Source of the DNA: an uncultured Desulfovibrio sp.
Lineage (GTDB): Bacteria; Desulfobacterota; Desulfovibrionia; Desulfovibrionales; Desulfovibrionaceae
DNA length: 64,000 nucleotides
Reading direction: 5' to 3'
Assembly: GCF_902477725.1 (NCBI RefSeq)
Contig: NZ_CABSIF010000005.1
Span: 1 to 64,000, forward strand
Of the stretch, positions 53,157 through 61,929 are shown one piece after another (position 1 is the stretch's first letter; each line of letters begins with the position of its first letter). The notes under the pieces were generated by a model. It saw nothing but the letters and a program-made list of their open reading frames with translations. It was not told where the DNA came from and did not search any database. A program made the translations under genes and the position numbers.

Positions 53157-53792
53157 CTAGGCGCGGGCAGCTATCCAGGCGCTCAGGCCCGTGAGGTCTT
53201 CGCCCCAGGGGAACGAGCCGCCCTTCAGCTCCGGCCCCACACCGTAAAACAGCGTACCCACAGTTTCGGCTGCGTCCCTGTCTGTGGGGGCATCGCCCAC
53301 CATGAGCGCATCGGCGGGGTCAAGCTTCTGCCTGTTCACAATCTGGGCCAGCAGCACGGCCTTGGCTGGCGGGGAGCCGAGGATGGCGTCAAAATAGCCA
53401 TCCAGCTTGCGCTCGCGCAATACAGCCAGCACTTCTTCGTGCGGCGCGCCGGAGCAGACAAACATGGGCAGCTTGCCGCGCCAGGAATCAAGAGTTTCCT
53501 GAATGCCGGGTATCAGTTCGCAGCGGCGCAGTTCGTCCAGCACATATTCGGCAAAGCGGTTACCAAGTTCCTCTGATTCCTCGGGGGTTATGGTCTTGCC
53601 CAACACGTCTTCATAAAACCACTCAAACTTCTTGTAACGGCTCACGCCGCCGTGCACCTTGTGGTACATCAAAAAGCGGTCGCGCGCCTCGGGGCCAAAT
53701 GGTTCCATAAGACGGCCAAAGGCCCGTGTTTTCACGGGCACGCTGTCAAGAATGACGCCATCGCAGTCAAAAACAAGGCATTGCAGTGACAT
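53157..53792 (-). CDS. HAD-family phosphatase
   Basis: A 211-residue HAD hydrolase with VFDCDGVILDSVPVKTRAFG at the N-terminus (nucleophile and acid Asp), a helical cap, then FVCSGAPHEEV (motif II) and MVGDAPTDRDAAETVG (motif IV). Resembles phosphoglycolate phosphatase-like enzymes. It is last in the five-gene sugar operon. A sugar-phosphate substrate, such as a phosphorylated keto-acid before CMP transfer, is inferred. Confidence 0.85.
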   Translation of the reverse strand: MSLQCLVFDCDGVILDSVPVKTRAFGRLMEPFGPEARDRFLMYHKVHGGVSRYKKFEWFYEDVLGKTITPEESEELGNRFAEYVLDELRRCELIPGIQETLDSWRGKLPMFVCSGAPHEEVLAVLRERKLDGYFDAILGSPPAKAVLLAQIVNRQKLDPADALMVGDAPTDRDAAETVGTLFYGVGPELKGGSFPWGEDLTGLSAWIAARA

Positions 53793-53871
53793 AATATTCC
53801 TTGAAAAGCTGTTCGATTCCGGGGCGGCATGCCCCCATCTTGCCAGAGCATTTCAGCATGAAAGGCTCTCG

Positions 53872-54663
53872 TTAATCCCAGTGCTTCTGACCGCCTTGCC
53901 CGCGCATGCCGATAAGCTTGGCCGGAACACCGCCTACAATGCTGAAGGGGGCCACATTGCGCGTGACCACCGCGCCAGCGCCCACCACAGCCCCGCGGCC
54001 AATGCGCACATCTGGCGTAATGACGCAGTTGGCGCCGATCCACACGTCTTCTTCAATAATAATCTGACCGGGAACATGCCCCTGGTGCATGATCGGCACA
54101 TCCTGACGCGCGATGCAGTGGTTGGCCGCACGGATAACCGTGCCAGGCCCCACGGCGGTTTGCGCGCCTATCTCTATGCGGCCCGCGTCCGCCCCCACGT
54201 GCACATTGGGGGAAAGGGCCACGCAGTCGTGCAGCACCAGGTCGCCGTCAGAGGCGGTAACAAAACAGCCGCGCCCCATGCGCACGCCGTTGCCAATGCG
54301 CATGTTGCGGCAGCCCGCAAGGCTCAAGCCCGTGCCAAAACGCGCCGAACCGCAGCTTTTGAAAAGCCACCGCCAGGCAAACAGGCGCAAGGCAAGGCCC
54401 ACAGGCGTGGGAATCCAGGCAAAAGCGGCCACCCACAGTTCTTCAAACGCCGCCGACACCCGGCTGAACAGCCCTGGCCCTGCATGCGGCTTTGGCGGTG
54501 CGGCCTTTACTCCGGGCTGGACTTCAGGTTGAGCAGACGGCCCTGCCGACACCGAGGTTTCGGCGGCAGCGCCGCGGGTTTGTGCCCCCACGGCGCTCGC
54601 GCTTTTTGAACCGTCAGCGGCCTTGTCCCCTTGTGCAGGGGTGGAATTAAGCTCGCCCGCCAT
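53872..54663 (-). CDS. Hexapeptide-repeat acyltransferase
   Basis: A 263-residue enzyme with a left-handed beta-helix: successive IGNGVRMGRGCFV, IGAQTAVGPGTVI, IEEDVWIGANCVI and IGRGAVVGAGAVV turns. It ends in the FSIVGGVPAKLIGMRG signature of the maltose/galactoside O-acetyltransferase family. An Ala/Pro-rich N-terminal tail of 70 residues precedes a hydrophobic stretch near residues 85-105. It begins directly at the stop of the CMP-transferase gene. O-acetylation of the sugar product is inferred. Confidence 0.85.
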   Translation of the reverse strand: MAGELNSTPAQGDKAADGSKSASAVGAQTRGAAAETSVSAGPSAQPEVQPGVKAAPPKPHAGPGLFSRVSAAFEELWVAAFAWIPTPVGLALRLFAWRWLFKSCGSARFGTGLSLAGCRNMRIGNGVRMGRGCFVTASDGDLVLHDCVALSPNVHVGADAGRIEIGAQTAVGPGTVIRAANHCIARQDVPIMHQGHVPGQIIIEEDVWIGANCVITPDVRIGRGAVVGAGAVVTRNVAPFSIVGGVPAKLIGMRGQGGQKHWD

Positions 54664-55434
54664 TTACTTGCGGTATTCCTTCATAAGATCATCACCTTCC
54701 ATGAGGCGGGCCACGCGGGCCAGATCTTCAGGGGTGTCCACGCTCCACGATCGGCAGTCGGTGGGCACCATGTGCACCTTTTCGCCGTGCTCGAGAATGC
54801 GCATCATATCCACGGATTCATAAATTTCCAGCGGGCTTTCGGGCATTTCGTTGAAGTGCAGCAGATAGTCGCGGCGGAAGGGAATGATGCAGACCTGCTT
54901 GCGCATGGGCACCTTGTCCGAACCTTTTTTACGCGAAGGAATGGGCTCGCGCGAAAAATAGAGCGCGTTGTTGCAATGGTCCACAACGACCTTGACTTCG
55001 TTGGGATCTTCAAATTCCTCAAGGGTGTCCATATCGGCCATCAGGTTGACCACGTTGATGGAGGGATCTGCCAGCATGGGGGCCACGGCGGCATCGATCA
55101 TTTCGGGGCGCACCATGGGTTCATCGCCCTGCACCATGACCACGATGTCGGCCTTCTGGCCGGTGGCGGCTTCGATCTTCAATAGGGCTTCTGCGGTACG
55201 CGTGGAGCAGCGCACGTGATGGTCGCCCGTCATGACGCTCTTGAGCCCTGCGTCCTTGCAGTAATTTTCAATGATCTCGTCGCAGGTGGCCACATAGGTG
55301 GCGGAAAGGCACTTGCTCATGGCCGTGCGAAAGGCCACATGCCCCACCATGGGAACGTTGTGGATAAGGGCAAGCGGTTTGCCGGGGTAACGGCTGGAAC
55401 CCATACGCGCGGGAATGATGGCAATGATGTTCAT
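54664..55434 (-). CDS. CMP-sugar synthetase (KdsB-like)
   Basis: Activates a keto-sugar acid with CTP. The 256 residues start MNIIAIIPARMGSSRYPGKP, the PAR-x-GS-x-R-x-P-x-K nucleotide-binding motif. VVMVQGDEPMVRPEMI (metal-binding) and VKVVVDHCNNALYFSREPIP follow. In KdsB the segment after this strand reads SGTDR; here it reads CSTRT, so the substrate may not be KDO. The ATG at 55,434 is preferred over the longer frame. Confidence 0.85.
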   Translation of the reverse strand: MNIIAIIPARMGSSRYPGKPLALIHNVPMVGHVAFRTAMSKCLSATYVATCDEIIENYCKDAGLKSVMTGDHHVRCSTRTAEALLKIEAATGQKADIVVMVQGDEPMVRPEMIDAAVAPMLADPSINVVNLMADMDTLEEFEDPNEVKVVVDHCNNALYFSREPIPSRKKGSDKVPMRKQVCIIPFRRDYLLHFNEMPESPLEIYESVDMMRILEHGEKVHMVPTDCRSWSVDTPEDLARVARLMEGDDLMKEYRK

Positions 55435-55536
55435 CTGACGGCTCCTTGTGGCCTCAATAATTTGTGTGCGTAAAAAACTGCATCCAATCATGCCGCAAAC
55501 GGACGCATGCCCTTGCGGCAACTGCCGTTTCCAGGT

Positions 55537-56451
55537 CTAGTCGTCAGTGGATACGAGGTATCCGCCCTCAGACGCCAGCTCGGGGTGCAGCTCCTTGTGT
55601 TCCTCTTCCATCACGCGCAGGATGCCCTGCCCCAGATCAACAGTCAGCGGCGGCACCAGCTTACGGCCCACCTTGGGCATAAAGGCATAAGGCGTGACCT
55701 GGTAATGCCCGCTGTTGGGATCATTCAGATAATTGATGGCCAGTTCCTTGCCGAGCATTTCACCGATCATCTTGAACAGGTCGCTCACGCGCATGGGCTG
55801 GTTGCCAGAGATGATGATATTCTGGTTCTCAAATTCCGGATCAAGCACGGCCAGAGTGGCTGCCGAGGCATCGTCCACGTGCACGTATTCGCGCAGGGCC
55901 GTAGGCGCTCCGTAGTAGGTGATGGCGCCGTTGGCAAGAGCCTCGTAAACAAACCTGTTGATGGCGTTGCGGCGGTCGGAACGCGGGCCGTACAGCGAGC
56001 CGTAACGCAGTATGGTGTACGGCAGGTCGTGCATGGCCTGATAGTTTTCGATATACAGTTCGCAGGCCTGCTTGCTGCAACGGTAAAAGCCGCCTGACTT
56101 GCCGTACACGTACAGGGAACTGGCAAAAACATAGCGCTTTACGCCAGCTTTGCGGCAGGCCTCAAGCACCATGACGTTGCCTAGCACGTTGATGCGCGCC
56201 GTGTCCACCGGGCGGTTGTTGGCTTCGCCGATGTCGGCAATGCCAGCGTAGTTGAAGACCATATCCGCACCGGCTACGGCGCGGTTGACGGTTTCTTCAT
56301 CCAGAATATTGCCTGCAAGCATGGTCTGGTCGGGCCGCAGAAAGGGCGAGGGATGCAGGTCAACAATGGTGACCGCATGCCCGGCTTCAGAAAGCTTGTC
56401 GCAGATATGCGAGCCCAGAAAGCCGGACCCGCCAAAGACGGTAATATTCAC
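55537..56451 (-). CDS. NAD(P)-dependent sugar epimerase/dehydratase
   Basis: A 304-residue extended SDR enzyme: dinucleotide motif GGSGFLGSHI at residues 7-16, YAGIADIG, the catalytic YRCSK (Tyr-x3-Lys) near residue 120, and YGPRSDRRNAIN. Acts on nucleotide- or free sugars by oxidation at C4 or similar. Starts 2 bases after the aldolase stop, and is followed by a 102-base gap before the CMP-transferase. Confidence 0.88.
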   Translation of the reverse strand: MNITVFGGSGFLGSHICDKLSEAGHAVTIVDLHPSPFLRPDQTMLAGNILDEETVNRAVAGADMVFNYAGIADIGEANNRPVDTARINVLGNVMVLEACRKAGVKRYVFASSLYVYGKSGGFYRCSKQACELYIENYQAMHDLPYTILRYGSLYGPRSDRRNAINRFVYEALANGAITYYGAPTALREYVHVDDASAATLAVLDPEFENQNIIISGNQPMRVSDLFKMIGEMLGKELAINYLNDPNSGHYQVTPYAFMPKVGRKLVPPLTVDLGQGILRVMEEEHKELHPELASEGGYLVSTDD

Positions 56452-56453
56452 AG

Positions 56454-57245
56454 TTATTCTCCCGAATTGGGGCGTTCAGCCGCCCGCCACAAAAAGACCG
56501 AATCAATGCCATACGCGATAAAACGGCTGCCAGCGGCAATCTGCCGCTCAAGCTCCGCAGGGTCAGGCTGCACAATGTGCAGGCCCATGCGCGCGCCTGC
56601 TTTGGCGCAACCTTGGGCAATCCGCGCCATGGCAGCTTTGAAGTCCGGGTGGTCAAACTGACCCGTAAGCCCCATGGAGCCGGAGAGATCGTAGGGGCCG
56701 ACCATAATGGCGTCCAGGCGGGGATGCGCCAGAATGGCCTCCAGATTTTCCACCGCGCGGATGTGCTCGATCTGGGCCACCAAAAATATCTCGGGCGCGC
56801 GACTGGCGCGGTACTCGTCAAATTTTTTGCCAAAAACGTTGGCCCGGCAGTAGCCCACCCCGCGATATTCGGGCGCGGTTTCACCCGCGGCGCGCCAGGT
56901 GTCCTGCCCGGGGTACACAGAAAGATCAATGGCCCGGTCAAGCTGTGCGCGGCTTTCAATCATGGGGAAGATAAGCCCCTGAGCCCCGGCCTCAAGCGCA
57001 GCCTTGATCTGGGTTTTGCTGGCCTCGCCAAGACGCGCGAAAGGAGCCGCGCCGCCGCATTCGATGGCGCGGAAAACGTCCGGCAGCCCGGTGCGGCCAA
57101 AAGAGCCATGTTCCATATCAACAGCAACCCAATCATAACCGGCGCGGGCCATAAGCTCGGCCACATCAGGAGAGGGCAATTGCAGCCATGTGCCGACTGT
57201 GGCCTTGTCTGCCGCCAGCCGAGTGCGAATTTCATGTACAGTCAT
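56454..57245 (-). CDS. HpcH/HpaI-family aldolase
   Basis: Class II pyruvate aldolase of 263 residues. GYDWVAVDMEHGSFGR (active-site acid/base), GLIFPMIES, QIEH with metal-binding Glu, and MVGPYDLSGSMG with metal-binding Asp. Known members join or split pyruvate and an aldehyde. Its place as first gene of a sugar-activation operon suggests synthesis of a 3-deoxy-2-keto sugar acid; that is inference. Promoter 50 bases upstream. Confidence 0.87.
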   Translation of the reverse strand: MTVHEIRTRLAADKATVGTWLQLPSPDVAELMARAGYDWVAVDMEHGSFGRTGLPDVFRAIECGGAAPFARLGEASKTQIKAALEAGAQGLIFPMIESRAQLDRAIDLSVYPGQDTWRAAGETAPEYRGVGYCRANVFGKKFDEYRASRAPEIFLVAQIEHIRAVENLEAILAHPRLDAIMVGPYDLSGSMGLTGQFDHPDFKAAMARIAQGCAKAGARMGLHIVQPDPAELERQIAAGSRFIAYGIDSVFLWRAAERPNSGE

Positions 57246-57293
57246 ATCAAGCGGATGCCGCCGCAGGGTTGAAGATTACGATAAACGTTCTCT

Positions 57294-57322
57294 ACTATAC
57301 GCCCTGCGCCCACCGTGCGCAA
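57294..57322 (-). promoter_or_regulatory. Sigma-70 promoter of sugar operon
   Basis: TTGCGC-N17-TATAGT on the minus strand, start near 57,287, 42 bases before the aldolase ATG. It supports transcription of the five genes 57,245 to 53,157 as one unit. Confidence 0.65.
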
Positions 57323-57540
57323 TACGGACAGAGAGCCCGCCGCCAGTGGAAATGCAAACCCGACATGCGCAAACTCGGCGCACGTTGAATCCAATGCAAC
57401 AGTATCTGCCCCTTTGCTGCCCGGCCAAAGCCAGTTTGCGCCAGGGACGCGACAGCAACACGGCGCTTTTGATGATCTGACAGTTATGAGAACGAAATTG
57501 TTACTTTTTTATCAAAGAAGAAATAGAGAAAAGACAGGGC

Positions 57541-57569
57541 TTGGCGTTTTAACATGAGCATGCTAATAA
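57541..57569 (+). promoter_or_regulatory. Promoter of candidate small RNA
   Basis: TTGGCG-N17-TAATAA, start near 57,576, directly in front of a run of hairpins and a terminator, with no reading frame. Confidence 0.5.
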
Positions 57570-57575
57570 AAAAGC

Positions 57576-57786
57576 CCCCCGTGGGTAACGGAGGGGCTTG
57601 GATAGGAGCCAGACTGCGGCAGAACAGTCTGGTTCGCAGGAGGAGGCTGGAAAAATCAACAAGAACGTCAACGCCTTATGGCGCTGACACTTGTATATGG
57701 ACACTCCGAAACTGGCATTGCCAGACGGGTGTTTGAATCCACTCTCCGCCGGGGCTCCTGGATCGCAAGATTCAGGAGCTTTTTTA
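57576..57786 (+). ncRNA. Candidate structured small RNA, about 210 nt
   Basis: Five hairpins follow a promoter. They are AAGCCCC/GGGGCTT (57,572-57,599), a perfect 8-bp CCAGACTG/CAGTCTGG (57,609-57,632), GTCAACGCC/GGCGCTGAC with one mismatch (57,667-57,688), CTGGC/GCCAG (57,712-57,724), and an 11-bp terminator GCTCCTGGATC/GATTCAGGAGC with a GCAA loop and TTTTTTATTTT (57,754-57,790). AGGAGCC at 57,604-57,610 can also pair with GGCTCCT in the terminator. I cannot match it to a known family; the length would suit a 6S-like or regulatory RNA. Confidence 0.5.
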
Positions 57787-58104
57787 TTTTGCCCACAAAA
57801 CCCTCGCGGGGCACAGACAAAACAAACAAAGGGCTTCGGCGCAAAGCCCCTGCTCTTCAGCCTACGGGCTCAATGAACTGCGATCAACATAGAATGGAAG
57901 AATCCTTAGGTCAAGGAGCTGCGCAATTTTTCACATATTTTTTACGCATTTCTTTTTATCCGCTCAGGTAACTATTTAAATATAATAGTAAAAAATAACG
58001 GCCATTTTTCTATAATTTTTTAGCACCTTGCAATCAGGAAACAGAAGCATTAGCTTACAGAAGACATCAGGCTGATTTGCCGTTTTTCTGGTGACTTCAC
58101 GCAA

Positions 58105-58141
58105 ACACCCCGTCAACGCATGCAGCGCTGACGGGGTGTGC
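58105..58141 (-). terminator. Terminator after flgH
   Basis: CACACCCCGTCA and TGACGGGGTGT arms close a 14-base loop containing a GCATGC core. On the minus strand the T-run is short (TTTGCG). It lies 27 bases after the flgH stop. Confidence 0.6.
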
Positions 58142-58167
58142 AGGTATCTATACGTTGGATGAAGTGT

Positions 58168-58887
58168 CTAGAAGGGCCAGACGTTATCCATAAGCCGTGT
58201 GAACCAGCCCGGCTTCTGCTTGTCGGCCAGTACGCCCTTGCCGTAGTATTCAATACTTGCGTCCGCAATCTGGGTGGAAAGTACGCTGTTGTCAGCGCTG
58301 ACGTCCTTGGAGCGGATCATGCCGCGCACGACCATATACTCTGTTTCTTCATTGACGCGGATTTCGCGCGCGCCCTCAATCTCCATCAGGCCGCCCGGCA
58401 ACACGCGGAGTACGCGCGTGGCCAGCGAGGTGGTCACGTAGTTCTCACGCTTGGTCTTGCCCGTGGCCGTCAGACCGCTGGTAGACCCCGTATTCAGGAC
58501 GGGCAAGCCCACCGCAGGCTGCGGCCCCACGGGAACAAAGGGAATGAAGCCTGCGTGATCCCTGTTGAACATGGCGGAAACCTCGTAATCGTTGGAGCCT
58601 TTCTTGTTGGCTGTGGTTTCTGCCTTGTTCTGGGCCTTGGTATTTTCCACCAGTTTGACCACAACAATATCACCAACGCGCCGGGCGCGGCTGTCTTCAA
58701 AAAGGGTATCTGTTTCGCTGGCGGCAAAAATCGACCCCGGATTGTTGGCCGAATTGGCCTCCTGCCGATATTCCTGTGGCGGTGTTACCGGCGGATGCAA
58801 TGCAGGTCGCCGGGTTGGGCTGCCGCCGCAGGCGACGCAGAACAGGTAGCTCAGCGCCAGAACGGGTATTATGTATCGTGCCTGCAT
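58168..58887 (-). CDS. flgH: Flagellar L-ring protein
   Basis: Outer-membrane ring of the flagellar basal body. The 239 residues start with a lipoprotein signal peptide and the lipobox LFCVAC, then the FlgH core. NPGSIFAASETDTLFEDSRARR and VGDIVVVKLVENTKAQNKA near residue 75 are typical. LSTQIADASIEYYGKGVLAD occurs near the end. GGAGAGGAG precedes the ATG. Last gene of the operon here. Confidence 0.95.
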   Translation of the reverse strand: MQARYIIPVLALSYLFCVACGGSPTRRPALHPPVTPPQEYRQEANSANNPGSIFAASETDTLFEDSRARRVGDIVVVKLVENTKAQNKAETTANKKGSNDYEVSAMFNRDHAGFIPFVPVGPQPAVGLPVLNTGSTSGLTATGKTKRENYVTTSLATRVLRVLPGGLMEIEGAREIRVNEETEYMVVRGMIRSKDVSADNSVLSTQIADASIEYYGKGVLADKQKPGWFTRLMDNVWPF

Positions 58888-58914
58888 ATGCTCCTCTCCT
58901 TCCACCTTTAAACG

Positions 58915-60144
58915 CTAGTGGATTTCCACGGTGCTGCCATCTTTGACAATGGCGTATACCTGTTTTTTGGTTTGCAGATTCCGTACCGCAATGGTGGCCC
59001 CCGGCTCGCCGTCGGCCAGGGCCTGGGCCTGCGTGGCTATGCGCAGGTTGCCCTTTATATAGATGAGGTTGACCACATCTCCGCGCCTTACCATCAACTG
59101 GCTCACAAGATCGCTTTGTAAAATTGGCTCGCCGGTGTTCAGCGCGCGGTTCACCTGCCAGGGGCCGCCGCGCCCATCCCAAGGCAGATCACGCAACTGG
59201 CTGGCGTTGACCTTCATAAAGGTGACGGACTCTGCCGCCAGGGCTTCCCCTTTGTTCATGGGGCGCGATGCCGCCGGAGCCGTTATCCAGAGGGTGAGGT
59301 TGACCGTGCCGGAAATGCGCCGAAGCACGTTGCCGTCCACTTCCTGCACAGCAAAGCGCAAGGGCACGCGACCGGGCGACAGTTTGCCCGGTTCAAGCTG
59401 CACCCTCTGCTGCGCATGGGCCAAAAAAATGTAATCCGGCAGCCGGAAGTCGCTCAACTCCACCTGCCCCGGCATGGCGGACAGCTGCGGCGTCAGACTT
59501 TTGACCACATAGGAACGCAGGTCTTCCTCATGAAACACCAGCCCCCCGCGCTGAATCACCAGCGAAGATGGCAAAATGCAACGCCCGGCAACATCCTTGC
59601 CCAAGGCCTGCCGCAAAGCCTGAGAAAGGCGAGAATGGCTGATCTGCAAGGGCTTGCCTTCTTCCGGGGGCGCAGGCCAAAGTTGCTGCACGCGCAGTTG
59701 CGCCCAGGTATCCTGCCCCATCTGTCCCAGCGGGACAGCAATATCACCCAGCAAAACCATATCTGAATTGGTGACCGCTGCTGAAAGAATTTTGAGCCGC
59801 CAGTCGTCAGGGCCAAGCATGTTCAGCTGGCCATTCTGCACCACGGGGGCTTCGCCTGCGGCAAGCTGGTTGCGCGCCTTGGTGGCCCGCTGATCCTGCG
59901 CATCATCCGCAAGGGGTATCTGCCCTGCCTGAGCCTGGGGAGTGCGCAACTGGGTGACTATCTGATTGGGCGAGCGACGATGGTTGCGGTCATTATCCTG
60001 CCAGGTGGCGCTGGGGACGCCGCCCTGCGGAGCCGCCACGGAAGCCGTAGCCCACAGGCAGCACACCAGAGCCGCAGCCAGAAGCGCGCGCAAAGGCAGC
60101 ACCTGACCATCCCGCATTGCCCATATGACCTGCAAAAACCGCAT
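58915..60144 (-). CDS. flgA: P-ring assembly chaperone FlgA
   Basis: Periplasmic chaperone for FlgI. A signal peptide (LLAAALVCCLWATASVA, about residues 20-36) is followed by an extra N-terminal half. The SAF-type and FlgA core follow (RPMNKGEALAAESVTFMKVN, LVRRGDVVNLIYIKGNLRIATQ), ending VYAIVKDGSTVEIH. At 409 residues it is almost twice the E. coli protein (219), which agrees with an enlarged N-terminal domain seen in some other genomes. Ribosome site is modest. Confidence 0.88.
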   Translation of the reverse strand: MRFLQVIWAMRDGQVLPLRALLAAALVCCLWATASVAAPQGGVPSATWQDNDRNHRRSPNQIVTQLRTPQAQAGQIPLADDAQDQRATKARNQLAAGEAPVVQNGQLNMLGPDDWRLKILSAAVTNSDMVLLGDIAVPLGQMGQDTWAQLRVQQLWPAPPEEGKPLQISHSRLSQALRQALGKDVAGRCILPSSLVIQRGGLVFHEEDLRSYVVKSLTPQLSAMPGQVELSDFRLPDYIFLAHAQQRVQLEPGKLSPGRVPLRFAVQEVDGNVLRRISGTVNLTLWITAPAASRPMNKGEALAAESVTFMKVNASQLRDLPWDGRGGPWQVNRALNTGEPILQSDLVSQLMVRRGDVVNLIYIKGNLRIATQAQALADGEPGATIAVRNLQTKKQVYAIVKDGSTVEIH

Positions 60145-60289
60145 GACGCATACCCCTAAAGTCTTTTCACGCTCAAATACCTGCATGACGGCGACGCAGC
60201 ATTGCTGCCAGTCCCCAGCAAGCCTTTCGTGGCGCAGATTTTTTCAAAATCAGCGCAAAACAGATAAACAATTTCAACAATAATCGGCC

Positions 60290-61075
60290 CTAGCTGCGCT
60301 TGAGCTGCACAGCGATGCCCAGCATGGAGTCTGATGTCTGGATGGACTTTGAGTTCACTTCATAGGCACGCTGACCCACAATCATGTTCACCATTTCGTC
60401 CACAACTTCCACGTTGGACATTTCCAGAAAACCCTGAGCCAGGGTACCCACATTGTCTGTGCCGGGCACGCCTTCTGTGGCATCCCCCGAAGCCTGAGTG
60501 GGCGTGTAAAGGTTGCGCCCGCGGGCATCAAGACCCGCTGGATTGATAAAGGTGTAGAGCGGCAATTCGGCCCCGGCCAGTTCCTGCCCCTGCGCATCCA
60601 GAGCCGCCATGTGGCCGGAGGATGAAATGGAAATGGTCTTGGTTTGCGCGGGCACGGCAAACTGCGGTTGCAGAATATAGCCGTTGGCGGTGACCACGGT
60701 GCCATCCTGATTGAGCTTGAAGGAACCGGCGCGCGTGTACATGAGCTCGCCGTTTACATCCACCTGGAAAAAACCGTCGCCTTCAATGGCTACGTCCAGA
60801 GTATTGCCGGTATTCTGAAAATCGCCCTGCGTAAAAAACTTGTGCACAGCAGTGGGACGAGCGCCCATACCGACCTGAATACCTACAGGCAGGCGGTTGT
60901 CACCCTCGGTGATGGCGCCGGCCATACGCATGCTCTGGTACATGAGATCTTCAAACTCGGCCCTGCTCTTTTTAAAGCCCGTGGTGTTGACGTTGGCCAG
61001 GTTGTTGGAAATCACGTCGATATTGAGCTGTTGGGCCACCATGCCGGTGGCGCCTGTCCAAAGCGATCGCATCAT
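60290..61075 (-). CDS. flgG: Flagellar distal rod protein
   Basis: Builds the distal rod of the basal body. The 261 residues begin MMRSLWTGATGMVAQQLNID, then the NNLANVNTTGFKKSRAEFEDL rod motif, and end in NVEVVDEMVNMIVGQRAYEVNSK, the C-terminal helix shared by rod and hook proteins. Lies 59 bases after flgF. Confidence 0.96.
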   Translation of the reverse strand: MMRSLWTGATGMVAQQLNIDVISNNLANVNTTGFKKSRAEFEDLMYQSMRMAGAITEGDNRLPVGIQVGMGARPTAVHKFFTQGDFQNTGNTLDVAIEGDGFFQVDVNGELMYTRAGSFKLNQDGTVVTANGYILQPQFAVPAQTKTISISSSGHMAALDAQGQELAGAELPLYTFINPAGLDARGRNLYTPTQASGDATEGVPGTDNVGTLAQGFLEMSNVEVVDEMVNMIVGQRAYEVNSKSIQTSDSMLGIAVQLKRS

Positions 61076-61134
61076 GGGAATTTCTCCTTATACATAACCA
61101 GCGCGGCTGCCGGTTGCTGCTAAACCATCGCCGG

Positions 61135-61929
61135 TTAACCCTGGCGGCGGCCCACTTTTTCGTTGGCAGCGCGATCTAGCGTGTCTGAGGTCTGCATGAC
61201 CTTTTGGTAGGCTTCAAACTGGCGCTGCACTTCGATCATGTTGACCATTTCGGACACGACTTCCACGTTGGCGGCTTCCGTAAAGCCCTGCTCGACACGC
61301 GCGCCATTGTCGTAGGCATTGCCTTCAACAACCTGAACACCATCGCGCGGGCGAAAGAGGTTGCCGCCCATTTTTTCAAGATTCTGCGGGTTGTTCACGC
61401 TGACCAGGGCCAACTGGTCAATAACGTTGCCATCGGCAAGTATTTGGCCATCGCCGCTGATCTGCAAATGGCGCGTACCAGCCGGAACGTTGATAACACC
61501 ACCAGCGCCTTGCACGGTGTAGCCCTGCGGCGTCATGAGGACGCCATCGCCGTTGAGCACAAAAGCCCCGTTGCGCGTGAGGTACTGCCCCGTCGGCGTA
61601 GTGACCCTGAAAAAGGCATTCTCTCCATTAATGGCAACATCAAGGTTGTTGCCGGTATATTGCATGGAACCTTGCGAAAAATCAGTGTTCGCCACAGATA
61701 AGCGAACCCTTGCGGCATTCATCGGTTCGGGAAACAGGGGCGTAGATTTGAGGTTCAAAATCGGCTCCCGAATCTCGTCAAAGGCAAAGGTCGGCATGGT
61801 ATCTTTGAACGCCACTGTCTCACGTTTATAGCCACGCGTGTTCACGTTCGCCAAATTATTGGCGATGAAATTCATGCGGTGTTCCGTGGTCAATGCGGCA
61901 AAAAGTCCGCTAAACATGCCTGCTTGCAT
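61135..61929 (-). CDS. flgF: Flagellar proximal rod protein
   Basis: Proximal rod subunit. The 264 residues carry the motif NFIANNLANVNTRGYKRETV near residue 21 and the C-terminal NVEVVSEMVNMIEVQRQFEAYQK. Related to but shorter in the middle than typical FlgG. First gene of flgF-flgG-flgA-flgH; a sigma-54 site lies 83 bases upstream. Confidence 0.9.
   Translation of the reverse strand: MQAGMFSGLFAALTTEHRMNFIANNLANVNTRGYKRETVAFKDTMPTFAFDEIREPILNLKSTPLFPEPMNAARVRLSVANTDFSQGSMQYTGNNLDVAINGENAFFRVTTPTGQYLTRNGAFVLNGDGVLMTPQGYTVQGAGGVINVPAGTRHLQISGDGQILADGNVIDQLALVSVNNPQNLEKMGGNLFRPRDGVQVVEGNAYDNGARVEQGFTEAANVEVVSEMVNMIEVQRQFEAYQKVMQTSDTLDRAANEKVGRRQG

Larger units (their letters stand above)
57246..58167. 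other. Long non-coding interval
   Basis: No convincing gene in 920 bases. From left to right: the sugar operon promoter, an unremarkable GC-rich part, a candidate small RNA unit (57,541-57,786), an AT-rich part without clear signals (57,790-58,100), and the flgH terminator. Short open frames here have no ribosome sites. Confidence 0.6.

Noticed and set aside
57728..57752. tRNA 3' end remnant (GTTTGAATCC then CTCTCCGCC)
   Set aside because: The T-stem does not pair, and no matching acceptor 5' strand or anticodon arm is found upstream.
57315..57971. Small plus-strand open frames in the 57-58 kb gap
   Set aside because: No ribosome sites, unlike codon use of neighbours, and they run through stable hairpins and a terminator.
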